Positions 6,983-15,955 of a stretch of DNA of 64,000 nucleotides are shown piece by piece. Numbering within the stretch: the first letter of the stretch is position 1; each line of letters begins with the position of its first letter. A program made the position numbers and the translations under genes. The DNA is from Pseudomonas neuropathica (GTDB lineage: Bacteria; Pseudomonadota; Gammaproteobacteria; Pseudomonadales; Pseudomonadaceae), in the NCBI RefSeq assembly GCF_015461835.1, contig NZ_JACOPX010000001.1:454770-518769 (forward strand). The letters are read 5' to 3'. The notes beneath the pieces are model-generated. The model had not been told where the DNA came from and did not search any database. It saw nothing but the letters and a program-made list of their open reading frames with translations.

Positions 6983-7531
6983 TCAAAAATTCGCCGGCGT
7001 ATTCGCACTAATAATCTCCGCCTCATTCGCCCCGATATTCCGAAACTTATGCGGCAATGTCGTCGGAAAGTAATACCCATCCCCCGCATTCAACACACTC
7101 ACCGACCCATCCACGGTCAACTCAACCGTGCCACGCGTCACCAGCCCACACTCCTCACCTTCCGCATGCACAATCGGTTCTTCCCCCGAACTCGCGCCCG
7201 GTGCGTATTGCTCGCGCAGCAGGCGCATCTGGCGGCTGGGCACGGAGGCGCCGATCAGCAGCAGGCGCAGGCCGTGGCGGCCGAGGTCGGGTTGTTCGTT
7301 GGCGCGGAAGACGTATTGGTGTTCGCGCGGGGGTTGGTCGAAGGTGAAGAAGTCGGCCAGGGACATCGGTATGCCTTCGAGCAGCTTTTTCAGGGAGCTG
7401 ACGGAGGGACTGACGCGATTCTGTTCGATCAGGGAGATGGTGGCATTGGTCACGCCGCTACGCCGGGCCAGCTCACGCTGGGAGAGTTTGTAGCTTTCGC
7501 GTACTAGTTTGAGTCGAGAACCCGTATCCAT
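6983..7531 (-). CDS. pauR: HTH-cupin transcriptional regulator of polyamine catabolism (PauR/PuuR)
   Basis: 182 residues from the ATG at 7531 (MDTGSRLKLVRES); the open frame extends to 7810 through REP sequence, so the short start is used. Residues about 8-62 are an XRE-type helix-turn-helix (LSQRELARRSGVTNATISLIEQNRVSPSVSSLKKLL). Residues about 100-180 form a cupin (VHAEGEECGLVTRGTVELTV...LPHKFRNIGANEAEII). This matches PauR of P. aeruginosa and PuuR of E. coli, repressors that release DNA when putrescine or cadaverine is present. The neighbouring minus-strand puuB, puuC and puuA genes fit that role. No operator was identified with certainty. Confidence 0.85.
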   Translation of the reverse strand: MDTGSRLKLVRESYKLSQRELARRSGVTNATISLIEQNRVSPSVSSLKKLLEGIPMSLADFFTFDQPPREHQYVFRANEQPDLGRHGLRLLLIGASVPSRQMRLLREQYAPGASSGEEPIVHAEGEECGLVTRGTVELTVDGSVSVLNAGDGYYFPTTLPHKFRNIGANEAEIISANTPANF

Positions 7532-7721
7532 GACAGCCTTATGTAAGAACGACTTAAGGGCGATGGGGGTGGGTGGCGGGTGACGCGCCGATGGGCGCGG
7601 ATCACGTTGCTCCCGTGTCCCGGAACCGTGAAAGGCGGCTATTAAATCACGTTTGTCGGTGTTGCTCAGCAGGTTCGATGGACGGTGGGGTAAAAGTCCT
7701 TCCTGCCTTGGTAATACGGAC

Positions 7722-7955
7722 CTGTAGGAGTGAGCCTGCTCGCGATTGGGTGTCACATTCACCATTATTTTTGACTGGATGACCGCCTTCGCGAGCAAGC
7801 TCGCTCCCACAGGGTTTGTGGTGTTTCTGTGGGAGGGATAGTGGCTGGGCTGGCCTCATCGCGAGCAGGCGAAGGCCTACAATTTGATCTTTGGTGTTTC
7901 AGTCGGATTGATGTTGTGTTTGCTGGCCTAATCGCTGGCAAGCCAGCTCCCACAT
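7722..7955. repeat. Cluster of mixed, partly degenerate REP palindromes
   Basis: A family A left arm (GTAGGAGTGAGCCTGCTCGCGAT, 7724) is paired with a family B right arm (TTCGCGAGCAAGCTCGCTCCCACA, 7788-7811). A second pair follows at 7828-7880 and a decayed half near 7928-7955. It fills most of the 492-bp gap between pauR and puuB; no gene was seen there. Confidence 0.75.
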
Positions 7956-8023
7956 TTGGATATCAGGGAGTGTTGCGATAAGAAAAACCGGCGGGGTCTT
8001 GGGGCCGCCGCCGGGGAGGTAAC

Positions 8024-9307
8024 TTAAATGCCGAAGCGGTCGCGCAGTGAGTAGTAGACGGCGCCGAGGGCGGTCAGTGGCGCCGAGAAGGTGCGGCCGC
8101 CGATCATTGGCATGTGCGGCAGCGATGCGAAGGCGTCGAAGCGTTCGGCGTCGCCGCGGATCATTTCCGAGATCAGTTTGCCGGCCAGGTGCGAGCAGGT
8201 GACGCCGTGGCCGCTGTAGCCTTGCATGTAGTAGGCGTTTTTCTCGATGCGGCCGAATTGCGGCATGCGTGACATGGTCAGCAGGAAGTTGCCGGTCCAG
8301 CGGTAGTCGATCTTGACGTCTTTGAGCTGCGGGAAGGTCTTGAGGATCTTCGGGCGGATCAGTTGTTCGATGTCGTCCGGTTCACGCGCGCCGTAGACCA
8401 CGCCGCCGCCGTACAGCAGACGGTTGTCGGCAGTCAGGCGGTAGTAATCCAGCAAGTAATTGCAGTCTTCGACGCAGTAGTTGTTGGTGATCAGGCTGCG
8501 CGCCTGTTTCTCGGTCAGCGGTTCGGTGACGACGATCTGCGAGCCGCACGGCATGCTTTTCGCGGTGACGCGGTTATCCAGACCTTGCGGCAGGTAGGCG
8601 TTGCCGGCGATCAGCAGGTACTTGGCGCGGACCTGGCCTTTGGCGGTGCGCACGACGTTCGGCTCGCCGTATTTGATTTCTACAGCCGCTGATTGCTCGT
8701 AAATCTTGCCGCCCAAACGCGTGATCGCCGCCGCTTCACCGAGCGCCAGGTTCAGCGGGTGAACGTGGCCGCCCTGCATGTCGAGCAGGCCGCCGACGTA
8801 TGCATCGGAGCCGACTTCACGACGAATTTCAGCCGCGTCGAGCATCTTCAGATTGTGGTTGCCATAACGCTCCCAGCCGCGCTTCTGCTCAGCCAGACCG
8901 TTTAGTTGCTTTTTGTTCATCGCTGCGAAGATGCCGCCCGGGCGGTAGTCGCATTTGATGTCGTATTCCTTGATGCGCGAACGGATGATGTCGGCGCCTT
9001 CGAAGATCATGCTGCCGAGAATTTCTGCAGTCTTGTCGCCGTAGCGTTCTTCGATCACGTCGACGTCGCGGCTGTAGGAGTTGACCAGTTGACCGCCGTT
9101 GCGACCACTGGCGCCGTAGCCGACTTTCGCCGCTTCCAGCACCGTCACTTTGTAGCCGGCTTCGGTCAGGAACAGCGCCGAGGACAGGCCGGTGTAGCCG
9201 GCACCGATAATGCAGACATCGCACTCGACCGACTCTTCCAGAACCGGAAAGTCGATGACTTCGTTGCGAGTGGCGGCGTAGTAGCTGTTTACGTGTTGCT
9301 GTTTCAT
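8024..9307 (-). CDS. puuB: Gamma-glutamylputrescine oxidoreductase (FAD-dependent)
   Basis: 427 residues from the ATG at 9307, with GGAGAA just upstream; E. coli PuuB has a similar length. The N-terminus carries the FAD-binding GAGYTG (35-40) and VTVLEAAKVGYGASGRNGGQ, typical of the DAO (D-amino-acid oxidase-like) family. NAYYMQGYSGHGVTCSHLAGKLI near the C-terminus closes the FAD site. The enzyme oxidises gamma-glutamylputrescine to gamma-glutamyl-gamma-aminobutyraldehyde, the second step of the Puu pathway. It lies 49 bp downstream of the aldehyde dehydrogenase gene that catalyses the next step, so the two form an operon. Confidence 0.88.
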   Translation of the reverse strand: MKQQHVNSYYAATRNEVIDFPVLEESVECDVCIIGAGYTGLSSALFLTEAGYKVTVLEAAKVGYGASGRNGGQLVNSYSRDVDVIEERYGDKTAEILGSMIFEGADIIRSRIKEYDIKCDYRPGGIFAAMNKKQLNGLAEQKRGWERYGNHNLKMLDAAEIRREVGSDAYVGGLLDMQGGHVHPLNLALGEAAAITRLGGKIYEQSAAVEIKYGEPNVVRTAKGQVRAKYLLIAGNAYLPQGLDNRVTAKSMPCGSQIVVTEPLTEKQARSLITNNYCVEDCNYLLDYYRLTADNRLLYGGGVVYGAREPDDIEQLIRPKILKTFPQLKDVKIDYRWTGNFLLTMSRMPQFGRIEKNAYYMQGYSGHGVTCSHLAGKLISEMIRGDAERFDAFASLPHMPMIGGRTFSAPLTALGAVYYSLRDRFGI

Positions 9308-9356
9308 ACGTTTCTCCGAGGGCCGCCAATAGAAGGCGACCACCGCTGTAATAGAG

Positions 9357-10847
9357 TCAGAGCTTGATCCAGGTCGCTTTCAGCTCGGTGTACTTGTCGA
9401 ACGCGTGCAGCGATTTATCGCGACCGTTGCCCGACTGCTTGAAACCACCGAACGGTGCGGTCATGTCGCCGCCGTCGTACTGGTTGATCCAGACACTGCC
9501 GGCACGCAAGCCACGGGCGAAGATGTGCGCCTTGCTGAGGTTGCTGGTCCACACGCCAGCGGCGAGGCCGAAGATGCTGTCGTTGGCGATCTGCAGCGCT
9601 TCTTCGGCGGTATCGAAGGTGATCAGCGACAGCACCGGGCCGAAGATTTCTTCCTGGGCGATGGTCATCGCGTTGGTCACGCCGTCGAAGAGCGCCGGTT
9701 GCACATAGAGGCCGCCGGTTTCTTCGAGGGTGCGTTGGCCGCCGGCAATCAGCTCGGCGCCCTGCTCGCGACCGATGCTGATGTAGCGCAGCACATTGTC
9801 GAGTTGACGCTGATCGACCACGGCACCGACGGTGGTCGCCGGATCGAGTGAATGACCCGGCTTCCACGCTTGCAGCGCTTCCACCAACAGCGGAATGAAC
9901 TGCTCGCGAATCGAACGCTCGACCAGCAAACGCGAACCAGCGGTGCAGACTTCGCCCTGGTTGAAGGCAATGGCGCCGGCCGCTGCTTGTGCTGCCGCAC
10001 GCAAGTCAGGTGCGTCGGCAAACACCACGTTCGGGCTCTTGCCCCCAGCTTCGAGCCAGACGCGTTTCATGTTGCTTTGGCCGGCATAAATCATCAGCTG
10101 TTTGGCAATCGCTGTGGAGCCGGTGAAGGCCAGCACGTCGACGTCCATGTGCAATGCCAGCGCCTTACCGACGGTGTGGCCGAAGCCTGGCAGAACGTTG
10201 AATACGCCCTTAGGAATGCCGGCGTCCAGCGCGAGCTGGGCGATGCGGATCGCGGTCAGTGGCGACTTTTCCGAAGGCTTGAGAATGAACGAGTTGCCTG
10301 CTGCCAGCGCTGGAGCGAATTTCCAGCTGGCCATGATCAGCGGGAAGTTCCACGGCACGATGGCTGCAACGACGCCCGATGGCTCGCGAGTCACGAGGCC
10401 AAGTTGATCGTGCGGGGTTGCGGCGACTTCGTCGTAAATCTTGTCGATGGCTTCGGCACTCCAGCGGATCGCGTTGGCGGTCGCCGGGATGTCGATGTTC
10501 ATTGAATCGCTGATCGGCTTGCCCATGTCGAGGGTTTCCAGCAGCGCCAGTTCTTCCTGGTGTTGCAGGATCAGATCGGCGAAGCGGATCAGAATGCGCT
10601 TGCGCTCGGCCGGGGCTTTTTTCGCCCAGATGCCGGATTCAAAAGACTGGCGCGCGACTTCAACGGCGAGGTTGGCGTCGGCTTCATCGGTGCTGGCCAC
10701 GGAGGCGAGGAAACGGCCGTCGACGGGGCTCAGGCATTCGAAGGTGTCGCCACTGATGGCCGGGCGGTATTCACCGTTGATGAACGCGCGGGCTTCGATG
10801 GTCAGGGACTGGAAGCGTTGTTCCCAGTCGTTGCGGGTCGTTGTCAT
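9357..10847 (-). CDS. puuC: Aldehyde dehydrogenase for gamma-glutamyl-aminobutyraldehyde (PuuC/KauB type)
   Basis: 496 residues, full length for the NAD(P)-dependent ALDH superfamily. Visible signatures are IVPWNFPLIMASWKFAPALA, the catalytic glutamate motif LEAGGKSPN (about 265-275), and the catalytic cysteine in FNQGEVCTAGSRL (about 300). The C-terminal PFGGFKQSGNGRDKSLHAFDKYTELK is typical of PuuC/KauB and betaine-aldehyde-like enzymes. It converts gamma-glutamyl-gamma-aminobutyraldehyde to gamma-glutamyl-GABA. Specificity is inferred from the position between puuB and puuA; KauB enzymes also accept other aminoaldehydes. Confidence 0.87.
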   Translation of the reverse strand: MTTTRNDWEQRFQSLTIEARAFINGEYRPAISGDTFECLSPVDGRFLASVASTDEADANLAVEVARQSFESGIWAKKAPAERKRILIRFADLILQHQEELALLETLDMGKPISDSMNIDIPATANAIRWSAEAIDKIYDEVAATPHDQLGLVTREPSGVVAAIVPWNFPLIMASWKFAPALAAGNSFILKPSEKSPLTAIRIAQLALDAGIPKGVFNVLPGFGHTVGKALALHMDVDVLAFTGSTAIAKQLMIYAGQSNMKRVWLEAGGKSPNVVFADAPDLRAAAQAAAGAIAFNQGEVCTAGSRLLVERSIREQFIPLLVEALQAWKPGHSLDPATTVGAVVDQRQLDNVLRYISIGREQGAELIAGGQRTLEETGGLYVQPALFDGVTNAMTIAQEEIFGPVLSLITFDTAEEALQIANDSIFGLAAGVWTSNLSKAHIFARGLRAGSVWINQYDGGDMTAPFGGFKQSGNGRDKSLHAFDKYTELKATWIKL

Positions 10848-10910
10848 TGTTGTGGCTCGACAAGGGGGAATTGGGGGTGTCGGCGTGTTGGGTCTGGTTT
10901 GAGATGGCGG

Positions 10911-11088
10911 CCCTCACCCTAGCCCTCTCCCGGGGGTAGAGGGGACCGATTGGGGGATGCTCAGAATCTCCGCCGACCTGAAAAAATCTTTGCCGAATCC
11001 ATAATCGACTGGATCGTTCAGGTCGCCGGATATCTCGATACAACCCGGTCAGTCCCCTCTCCCTCCGGGAGAGGGTTAGGGTGAGGGG
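10911..11088. repeat. MITE-like intergenic element (family D), copy 2
   Basis: 178 bp. Starts CCCTCACCCTAGCCCTCTCC and ends in the inverted counterpart (GGAGAGGGTTAGGGTGAGGG). The core carries TTGCCGAATCCATAATCGACT and CAGGTCG segments shared with copies 3 and 4. It sits between the puuC and puuA genes, inside what would otherwise be one operon. Confidence 0.8.
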
Positions 11089-11115
11089 CTTTTGGCTTTT
11101 GAGGGCCTCAGCCAA

Positions 11116-12492
11116 TCACACCGTATGCAGATACCAGTTGTACTCAAGGTCAGAAATCGAGTTCTCGAACTCGGCCAGCTCGCTTTCTTTACACGCGACA
11201 AACACGTCGATGTACATCGGGTCGATGTAGCGGGCCATGACTTCGCTGTCGTCCAGCTCGCGCAGTGCGTCGCGCAGGTTGTTCGGCAGGCTCTGTTCGT
11301 TCTGCTCGTAGCTGTTCCCCTCCACCGGGGCGCCCGGTTCGATCTGATTGGTCAGACCGTGGTGAATACCGGCCAGCACCGAAGCCATCAACAGATACGG
11401 GTTGGCGTCGGCACCAGCGACACGGTGCTCGATGCGCACGGCGTCCGGCGAACCGGTTGGCACACGGACCGCAACGGTGCGGTTGTCGATGCCCCAGCTC
11501 GGCGAGTTCGGTACGTAGAACTGCGCGCCGAAGCGGCGGTACGAGTTGACGTTCGGGCAGAGGAACGCCATTTGCGCAGGCAGGGTCTCCAGCACACCGC
11601 CGATCGCGTGACGCAGTGCGGCGTTCTGCTCGGGATCCTCGCTGGCAAAGATGTTGTTGCCTTCTTTGTCCAGGATCGAAATGTGCACGTGCAGACCGTT
11701 GCCCGCCTGACCCGGATACGGCTTGGCCATGAAGGTGGTGTCCATCTCATGGTCGTAGGCGATGTTCTTCACCAGACGCTTGAGCAGGACGGCGTAGTCG
11801 CACGCCTTGATCGGGTCGGAGACGTGATGCAGGTTGACTTCGAACTGCGCCGGGGCGCTTTCCTTGACGATCGCGTCAGCCGGGATGCCCTGCTCTTTCG
11901 CGCCTTCGAGGATGTCTTGCAGGCAATCGACGTATTCGTCCAGGTCGTCGATCAGGTACACCTGAGTCGACACCGGACGCTTGCCGGACACCGGCGAACG
12001 TGGCGATTGCGGACGACCGTTCACGTTGTCCTGGTCGATCAGATAAAACTCGAGTTCGAATGCCGCGCAGATGGTCAGGCCGAGGTCGTCGAATTTGCGT
12101 ACGACGTTGGCCAGCACTTCACGCGGGTCAGCGAAGAACGGCTGGCCTTCGATCTCGTGCATGGTCATCAAGAGTTGTGCAGTTGGGCGCTTCTGCCACG
12201 GCTCGATGCTCAGGGTGCCGGGGATCGGGTAGCAGATGCGGTCAGCGTCGCCGATGTCCAGACCCAGGCCGGTGCTTTCCACCGTGGAGCCATTGATGTC
12301 GAGCGCGAAAAGCGAGGCCGGCAGGTTGATGCCTTTCTCGTAAACCTTATGAAGACTGGTGCGTTCGATGCGCTTGCCGCGCACCACACCGTTCATATCC
12401 GCAATCAGAAGGTCGACGTACAAAACCTCAGGATATTTCTTAAGGAATGCGTTTGCTTCGTTGAGTTGAACGGTACGCAGAGGGACCGACAT
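11116..12492 (-). CDS. puuA: Gamma-glutamylputrescine synthetase (glutamine synthetase family)
   Basis: 458 residues of the type I glutamine synthetase superfamily. The N-terminal beta-grasp (VLYVDLLIADMNGVVRGKRIER) is followed by catalytic-domain motifs: CAAFELEFYLID, GQFEVN-like PAQFEVNLHHVSDP, NGLHVHISI and the arginine-rich NRTVAVRVP. The length and lack of an adenylylation-type tail fit the PuuA/PauA/SpuI group, which ligates glutamate to putrescine with ATP. It is divergent from puuD (12775), with 282 bp between them holding both promoters. The same strand and the pathway link it with puuC and puuB downstream. Confidence 0.88.
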   Translation of the reverse strand: MSVPLRTVQLNEANAFLKKYPEVLYVDLLIADMNGVVRGKRIERTSLHKVYEKGINLPASLFALDINGSTVESTGLGLDIGDADRICYPIPGTLSIEPWQKRPTAQLLMTMHEIEGQPFFADPREVLANVVRKFDDLGLTICAAFELEFYLIDQDNVNGRPQSPRSPVSGKRPVSTQVYLIDDLDEYVDCLQDILEGAKEQGIPADAIVKESAPAQFEVNLHHVSDPIKACDYAVLLKRLVKNIAYDHEMDTTFMAKPYPGQAGNGLHVHISILDKEGNNIFASEDPEQNAALRHAIGGVLETLPAQMAFLCPNVNSYRRFGAQFYVPNSPSWGIDNRTVAVRVPTGSPDAVRIEHRVAGADANPYLLMASVLAGIHHGLTNQIEPGAPVEGNSYEQNEQSLPNNLRDALRELDDSEVMARYIDPMYIDVFVACKESELAEFENSISDLEYNWYLHTV

Positions 12493-12774
12493 GATGCACC
12501 TATTTAGCTGTTAATTATTATGTTCACTGCTGTTTCGCCGAGCCAGTCAACCCGAACGGCAAAGTGAAGTCAATAGCGAACAGATGGCCGCTCAGGGTTT
12601 ATTTTTCGGGCTTTTTTTAACACTTGCGTGCCAATACAGGCGCCAGAGCCCCGAGATTCATGAAGATAGGATGAACGGCGTTTAGAATTTTTTACATGGC
12701 AGTTGTTAATTAAAATCAACGAGGCTAAGCTCCGGAAAAGCTCGTTCAAGTGTCAAACTTCGAGGTGAATAAAA
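12493..12774. promoter_or_regulatory. Divergent promoter region puuA/puuD
   Basis: An AT-rich 282-bp spacer between divergent starts. The 9-mer TGTTAATTA occurs twice, at 12509-12517 (17 bp before the puuA start) and at 12704-12712 (63 bp before the puuD start). It is a candidate operator pair for the local regulator. CTTCGAGGTG serves as the puuD ribosome site. Confidence 0.45.
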
Positions 12775-13536
12775 ATGGCATTCAAGCCATTGATCGGCGT
12801 TACTGCGTGCGTCAAACAGATTGGCCTGCACCCCTATCACATCAGCGGCGACAAGTACGTACGTGCTGTCAGCGTTGGCGCTAACGGGTTGCCAGTGATC
12901 ATTCCTTCCCTTGGCAACCTGACTGAAATCGAAGACCTGCTCGGTCAACTCGACGGTCTGCTGCTGACCGGCTCGCCTTCGAATGTGGAACCTTTCCACT
13001 ATCAAGGCCCCGCCAGCGCTCCCGGCACGGATCACGATCCGGCGCGGGATGCCACCACCCTTCCTTTATTGCGTGCAGCCATTGCGGCGGGCGTTCCGGT
13101 GCTCGGCATTTGCCGGGGTTTCCAGGAAATGAACGTGGCATTCGGCGGCAGCCTGCATCAAAAGGTGCATGAGCTGCCGGGCATGCTCGATCACCGCGAA
13201 GCCGACAGCCCTGATGTGGCCGTGCAATACGCACCGGCCCATGCGGTGACCGTGCTTGGTGGCGGTGTGTTCGAAGCACTGGAGCTGCCGGGCGAGTTCC
13301 AGGTCAACTCGATTCATAGCCAGGGCATCGACCGCCTCGCCCCCGGCCTGCGTGCCGAGGCCGTGGCGCCGGACGGTTTGATCGAGGCGATCTCGGTCGA
13401 ACACAGCCCGACCTTCGCCCTCGGCGTGCAATGGCACCCGGAATGGCAAGTGCTGGACAACCCGAACTACCTGAAGATTTTCCAGGCCTTCGGCGCGGCT
13501 TGCCGGCAACGGGCGGCGCGACGCAACCAGCGCTGA
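12775..13536 (+). CDS. puuD: Gamma-glutamyl-gamma-aminobutyrate hydrolase (class I glutamine amidotransferase)
   Basis: 253 residues, the normal length for PuuD/SpuA. The nucleophile elbow GICRGFQEMNVAFGG has Cys113. The triad is completed by His221 and Glu223 in QWHPEW. This family cleaves gamma-glutamyl-GABA to glutamate and GABA, the last step of the glutamylated putrescine route. GAGGTG lies about 8 nt before the ATG. It heads the plus-strand half of the locus and precedes the putrescine ABC importer by 365 bp. Confidence 0.88.
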   Translation: MAFKPLIGVTACVKQIGLHPYHISGDKYVRAVSVGANGLPVIIPSLGNLTEIEDLLGQLDGLLLTGSPSNVEPFHYQGPASAPGTDHDPARDATTLPLLRAAIAAGVPVLGICRGFQEMNVAFGGSLHQKVHELPGMLDHREADSPDVAVQYAPAHAVTVLGGGVFEALELPGEFQVNSIHSQGIDRLAPGLRAEAVAPDGLIEAISVEHSPTFALGVQWHPEWQVLDNPNYLKIFQAFGAACRQRAARRNQR

Positions 13537-13713
13537 CTCAACCCAAGAATCCGTAACGATTTACTGCCCCCTCGGACGTCGGGTGTGCCTGCGCGCATCC
13601 GTCATTCGTGAACAACAACACCCGTAATAACAACAAGTACGACCCAGGCAGCCAGGACGGCGGCGCCGACCAAGCCCTCGGCAGTGCAAGGTCAGTCAGG
13701 CATGCGCAATTCC

Positions 13714-13808
13714 CCTGTAGGAGTGAGCCTGCTCGCGATAGCAATAGACCCGTCAGCAGAGATGTCGACTGACATGGCCTCATCGCGAGCAGGCTCGCTC
13801 CTACAGGG
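13714..13808. repeat. REP-type inverted pair (family A/B hybrid)
   Basis: CTGTAGGAGTGAGCCTGCTC is paired with inverted GAGCAGGCTCGCTCCTACAG. The 365-bp gap 13537-13901 also contains an A-rich AATAACAACAAG (13626-13637) resembling Hfq/Crc target sites. No gene was seen in it. Confidence 0.85.
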
Positions 13809-13901
13809 GAGATGTAATGACTGAAATTGCGCTTACAGGCTTGCAATCCACTTAAGCCCGGCCACATTGGCCAGGCGAACGAAACCTGTTGGGAGTTTCA
13901 C

Positions 13902-15044
13902 ATGGCAAACGCCTCCAGCACTTACCGGAAGGCACTTGAAGGTCATCAGCAACCGAAAAAGGTGCTGGTGAAAGTCGATCGTGTCACCAAGAAGTTCGAC
14001 GAAACCGTGGCAGTGGACGATGTGTCCCTGGAGATCCATCAGGGCGAAATCTTCGCCCTGCTCGGCGGCTCCGGTTCGGGCAAATCGACCCTGCTGCGCA
14101 TGCTCGCCGGTTTCGAGCGTCCGACCGAAGGGCGGATTCTGCTCGACGGCGTGGACATCACTGACATGCCGCCGTACGAGCGGCCGATCAACATGATGTT
14201 CCAATCCTACGCGCTGTTCCCACACATGACCGTCGCGCAGAACATCGCCTTCGGCCTCAAGCAGGACCGTTTGCCGGCCAGCGAAATCGACGCCCGTGTC
14301 GATGAAATGCTGCGCCTGGTGCACATGACCCAATACGCCAAACGCCGCCCGCACCAGTTGTCCGGCGGCCAGCGTCAGCGCGTCGCCCTCGCCCGTTCGC
14401 TGGCCAAGCGTCCGAAGTTGTTGCTGCTCGACGAGCCGATGGGCGCGCTGGATAAAAAGCTGCGTTCGCAGATGCAACTGGAACTGGTGCAGATCATCGA
14501 ACGCGTCGGCGTGACCTGCGTGATGGTGACCCACGATCAGGAAGAGGCCATGACCATGGCCGAGCGCATCGCGATCATGCACCTCGGTTGGATCGCTCAG
14601 ATCGGCAGCCCGGTCGACATTTATGAAGCACCGGTCAGCCGCATGGTCTGCGAGTTCATCGGTAACGTGAACGCCTTCGACGGCACCGTGGTGGAAGACC
14701 TTGAAGGTCACGCGATCATCCACAGCCCGGACCTGGAACAGAAGATCTACGTCGGTCACGGCGTCAGCACTTCGGTGCAGGACAAGTCGGTCACCTACGC
14801 GATCCGTCCGGAAAAAATGCTCGTCAGCACGACCAAGCCGGAGTTTCGCTACAACTGGTCCGAAGGCAAGGTGCATGACATCGCCTACCTCGGCGGTCAC
14901 TCGGTGTTCTACGTCGAATTGCCCGGCGGCAAAATCGTCCAGTCGTTCATGGCCAACGCCGAACGCCGTGGCGCGCGGCCGACCTGGGACGACAAGGTCT
15001 ACGTCTGGTGGGAAGACGACAGCGGCGTGGTACTGCGCTCATGA
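13902..15044 (+). CDS. potG: Putrescine/polyamine ABC transporter, ATP-binding protein
   Basis: 380 residues from ATG 13902 (MANASSTYRK); the in-frame extension to 13827 is REP-derived and rejected. It has a Walker A GGSGSGKST (about 55-63), the Q-loop region MMFQSYALFPHMTV, the signature LSGGQRQRVALARSL, Walker B LLLLDEPMGALDKKLR and the switch His in VMVTHDQEEAMT. The C-terminal about 130 residues are the TOBE domain of the PotA/PotG/MalK class. It energises polyamine import at the inner membrane. The stop overlaps the start of the first permease gene (ATGA), indicating translational coupling. Confidence 0.9.
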   Translation: MANASSTYRKALEGHQQPKKVLVKVDRVTKKFDETVAVDDVSLEIHQGEIFALLGGSGSGKSTLLRMLAGFERPTEGRILLDGVDITDMPPYERPINMMFQSYALFPHMTVAQNIAFGLKQDRLPASEIDARVDEMLRLVHMTQYAKRRPHQLSGGQRQRVALARSLAKRPKLLLLDEPMGALDKKLRSQMQLELVQIIERVGVTCVMVTHDQEEAMTMAERIAIMHLGWIAQIGSPVDIYEAPVSRMVCEFIGNVNAFDGTVVEDLEGHAIIHSPDLEQKIYVGHGVSTSVQDKSVTYAIRPEKMLVSTTKPEFRYNWSEGKVHDIAYLGGHSVFYVELPGGKIVQSFMANAERRGARPTWDDKVYVWWEDDSGVVLRS

Positions 15045-15955
15045 GAACCTTCAATCAGCAATTCCTGCGCCTGGTGCCCAGCGGGCGAAAACTGGTGATC
15101 GGCATTCCGTTCATCTGGCTGTTCCTGTTCTTCATGCTGCCGTTTTTCCTGGTGATGAAGATCAGCTTCTCGGAAGCCGCGCTGTCGATCCCGCCATACT
15201 CGGAGATCTACACCTACGCCGAACAGAAATTCCAACTGCTGCTGAACATCGGCAACTACACCATGCTCGGCGAAGACGAGCTGTACCTGTCGGCCTACCT
15301 CGGTTCGCTGAAAGTCGCGGCGCTGAGCACGCTGATGTGCCTGCTGATCGGTTTCCCGATGGCCTACGCGATCACCAAGACCGGCAAGGAAACGCAAAAC
15401 GTCCTGCTGCTGTTGATCATGATGCCGACCTGGACCGCGATCCTGATCCGCGTTTACGCGTGGATGGGCATCCTCAGCAACAACGGTCTGCTTAACGCGT
15501 TTCTGATGTGGACGGGGCTGACCGATCACCCGATCGAGATCCTCAACACCAACACTGCCGTCTATATAGGGGTCGTGTACGCGTATTTGCCGTTCATGGT
15601 GTTGCCGCTCTACGCCAACCTCGTCAAGCACGATGGCAGCTTGCTGGAAGCCGCGCAGGACCTGGGTTCGAGCAACTTCAACAACTTCTGGAAAATCACC
15701 GTACCGCTGGCCAAGAACGGCATTATTGCCGGCTGCATGCTGGTGTTCATTCCGGTGGTCGGTGAGTTCGTGATACCAGAACTGCTGGGTGGGCCGGAGA
15801 CCCTGATGATCGGTCGCGTGCTGTGGCAAGAGTTCTTCAATAACCGCGACTGGCCGGTGGCGTCTGCGCTGGCGGTGGTGATGCTGTTGATCCTGATTGT
15901 GCCGATTCTGCTGTTCAACCGCAGCCAGGCCAAAGAGATGGAGGCACGGGGATGA
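15041..15955 (+). CDS. potH: Putrescine ABC transporter permease (PotH/SpuG type)
   Basis: 304 residues from ATG 15041, overlapping the stop of the ATPase gene by 4 bp. After an N-terminal membrane helix (VIGIPFIWLFLFFMLPFFLV) comes a long polar periplasmic loop (about 45-95), typical of PotH. Five further helices follow. The EAA loop reads EAAQDLGSSNFNNFWKITVPLAKNGI and contacts the ATPase. Together with potI it forms the channel. The next gene again overlaps by ATGA. Confidence 0.88.
   Translation: MRTFNQQFLRLVPSGRKLVIGIPFIWLFLFFMLPFFLVMKISFSEAALSIPPYSEIYTYAEQKFQLLLNIGNYTMLGEDELYLSAYLGSLKVAALSTLMCLLIGFPMAYAITKTGKETQNVLLLLIMMPTWTAILIRVYAWMGILSNNGLLNAFLMWTGLTDHPIEILNTNTAVYIGVVYAYLPFMVLPLYANLVKHDGSLLEAAQDLGSSNFNNFWKITVPLAKNGIIAGCMLVFIPVVGEFVIPELLGGPETLMIGRVLWQEFFNNRDWPVASALAVVMLLILIVPILLFNRSQAKEMEARG

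Noticed and set aside
6914..7507. 197-aa plus-strand ORF opposite pauR
   Set aside because: Antisense shadow of a clear HTH-cupin regulator gene in GC-rich DNA; Arg/Gln/Gly-rich composition without a domain.
11092..12507. 471-aa plus-strand ORF opposite puuA
   Set aside because: Mirror-frame shadow of the glutamine synthetase-family gene, rich in Val/Arg/His/Asp as expected from reverse translation.
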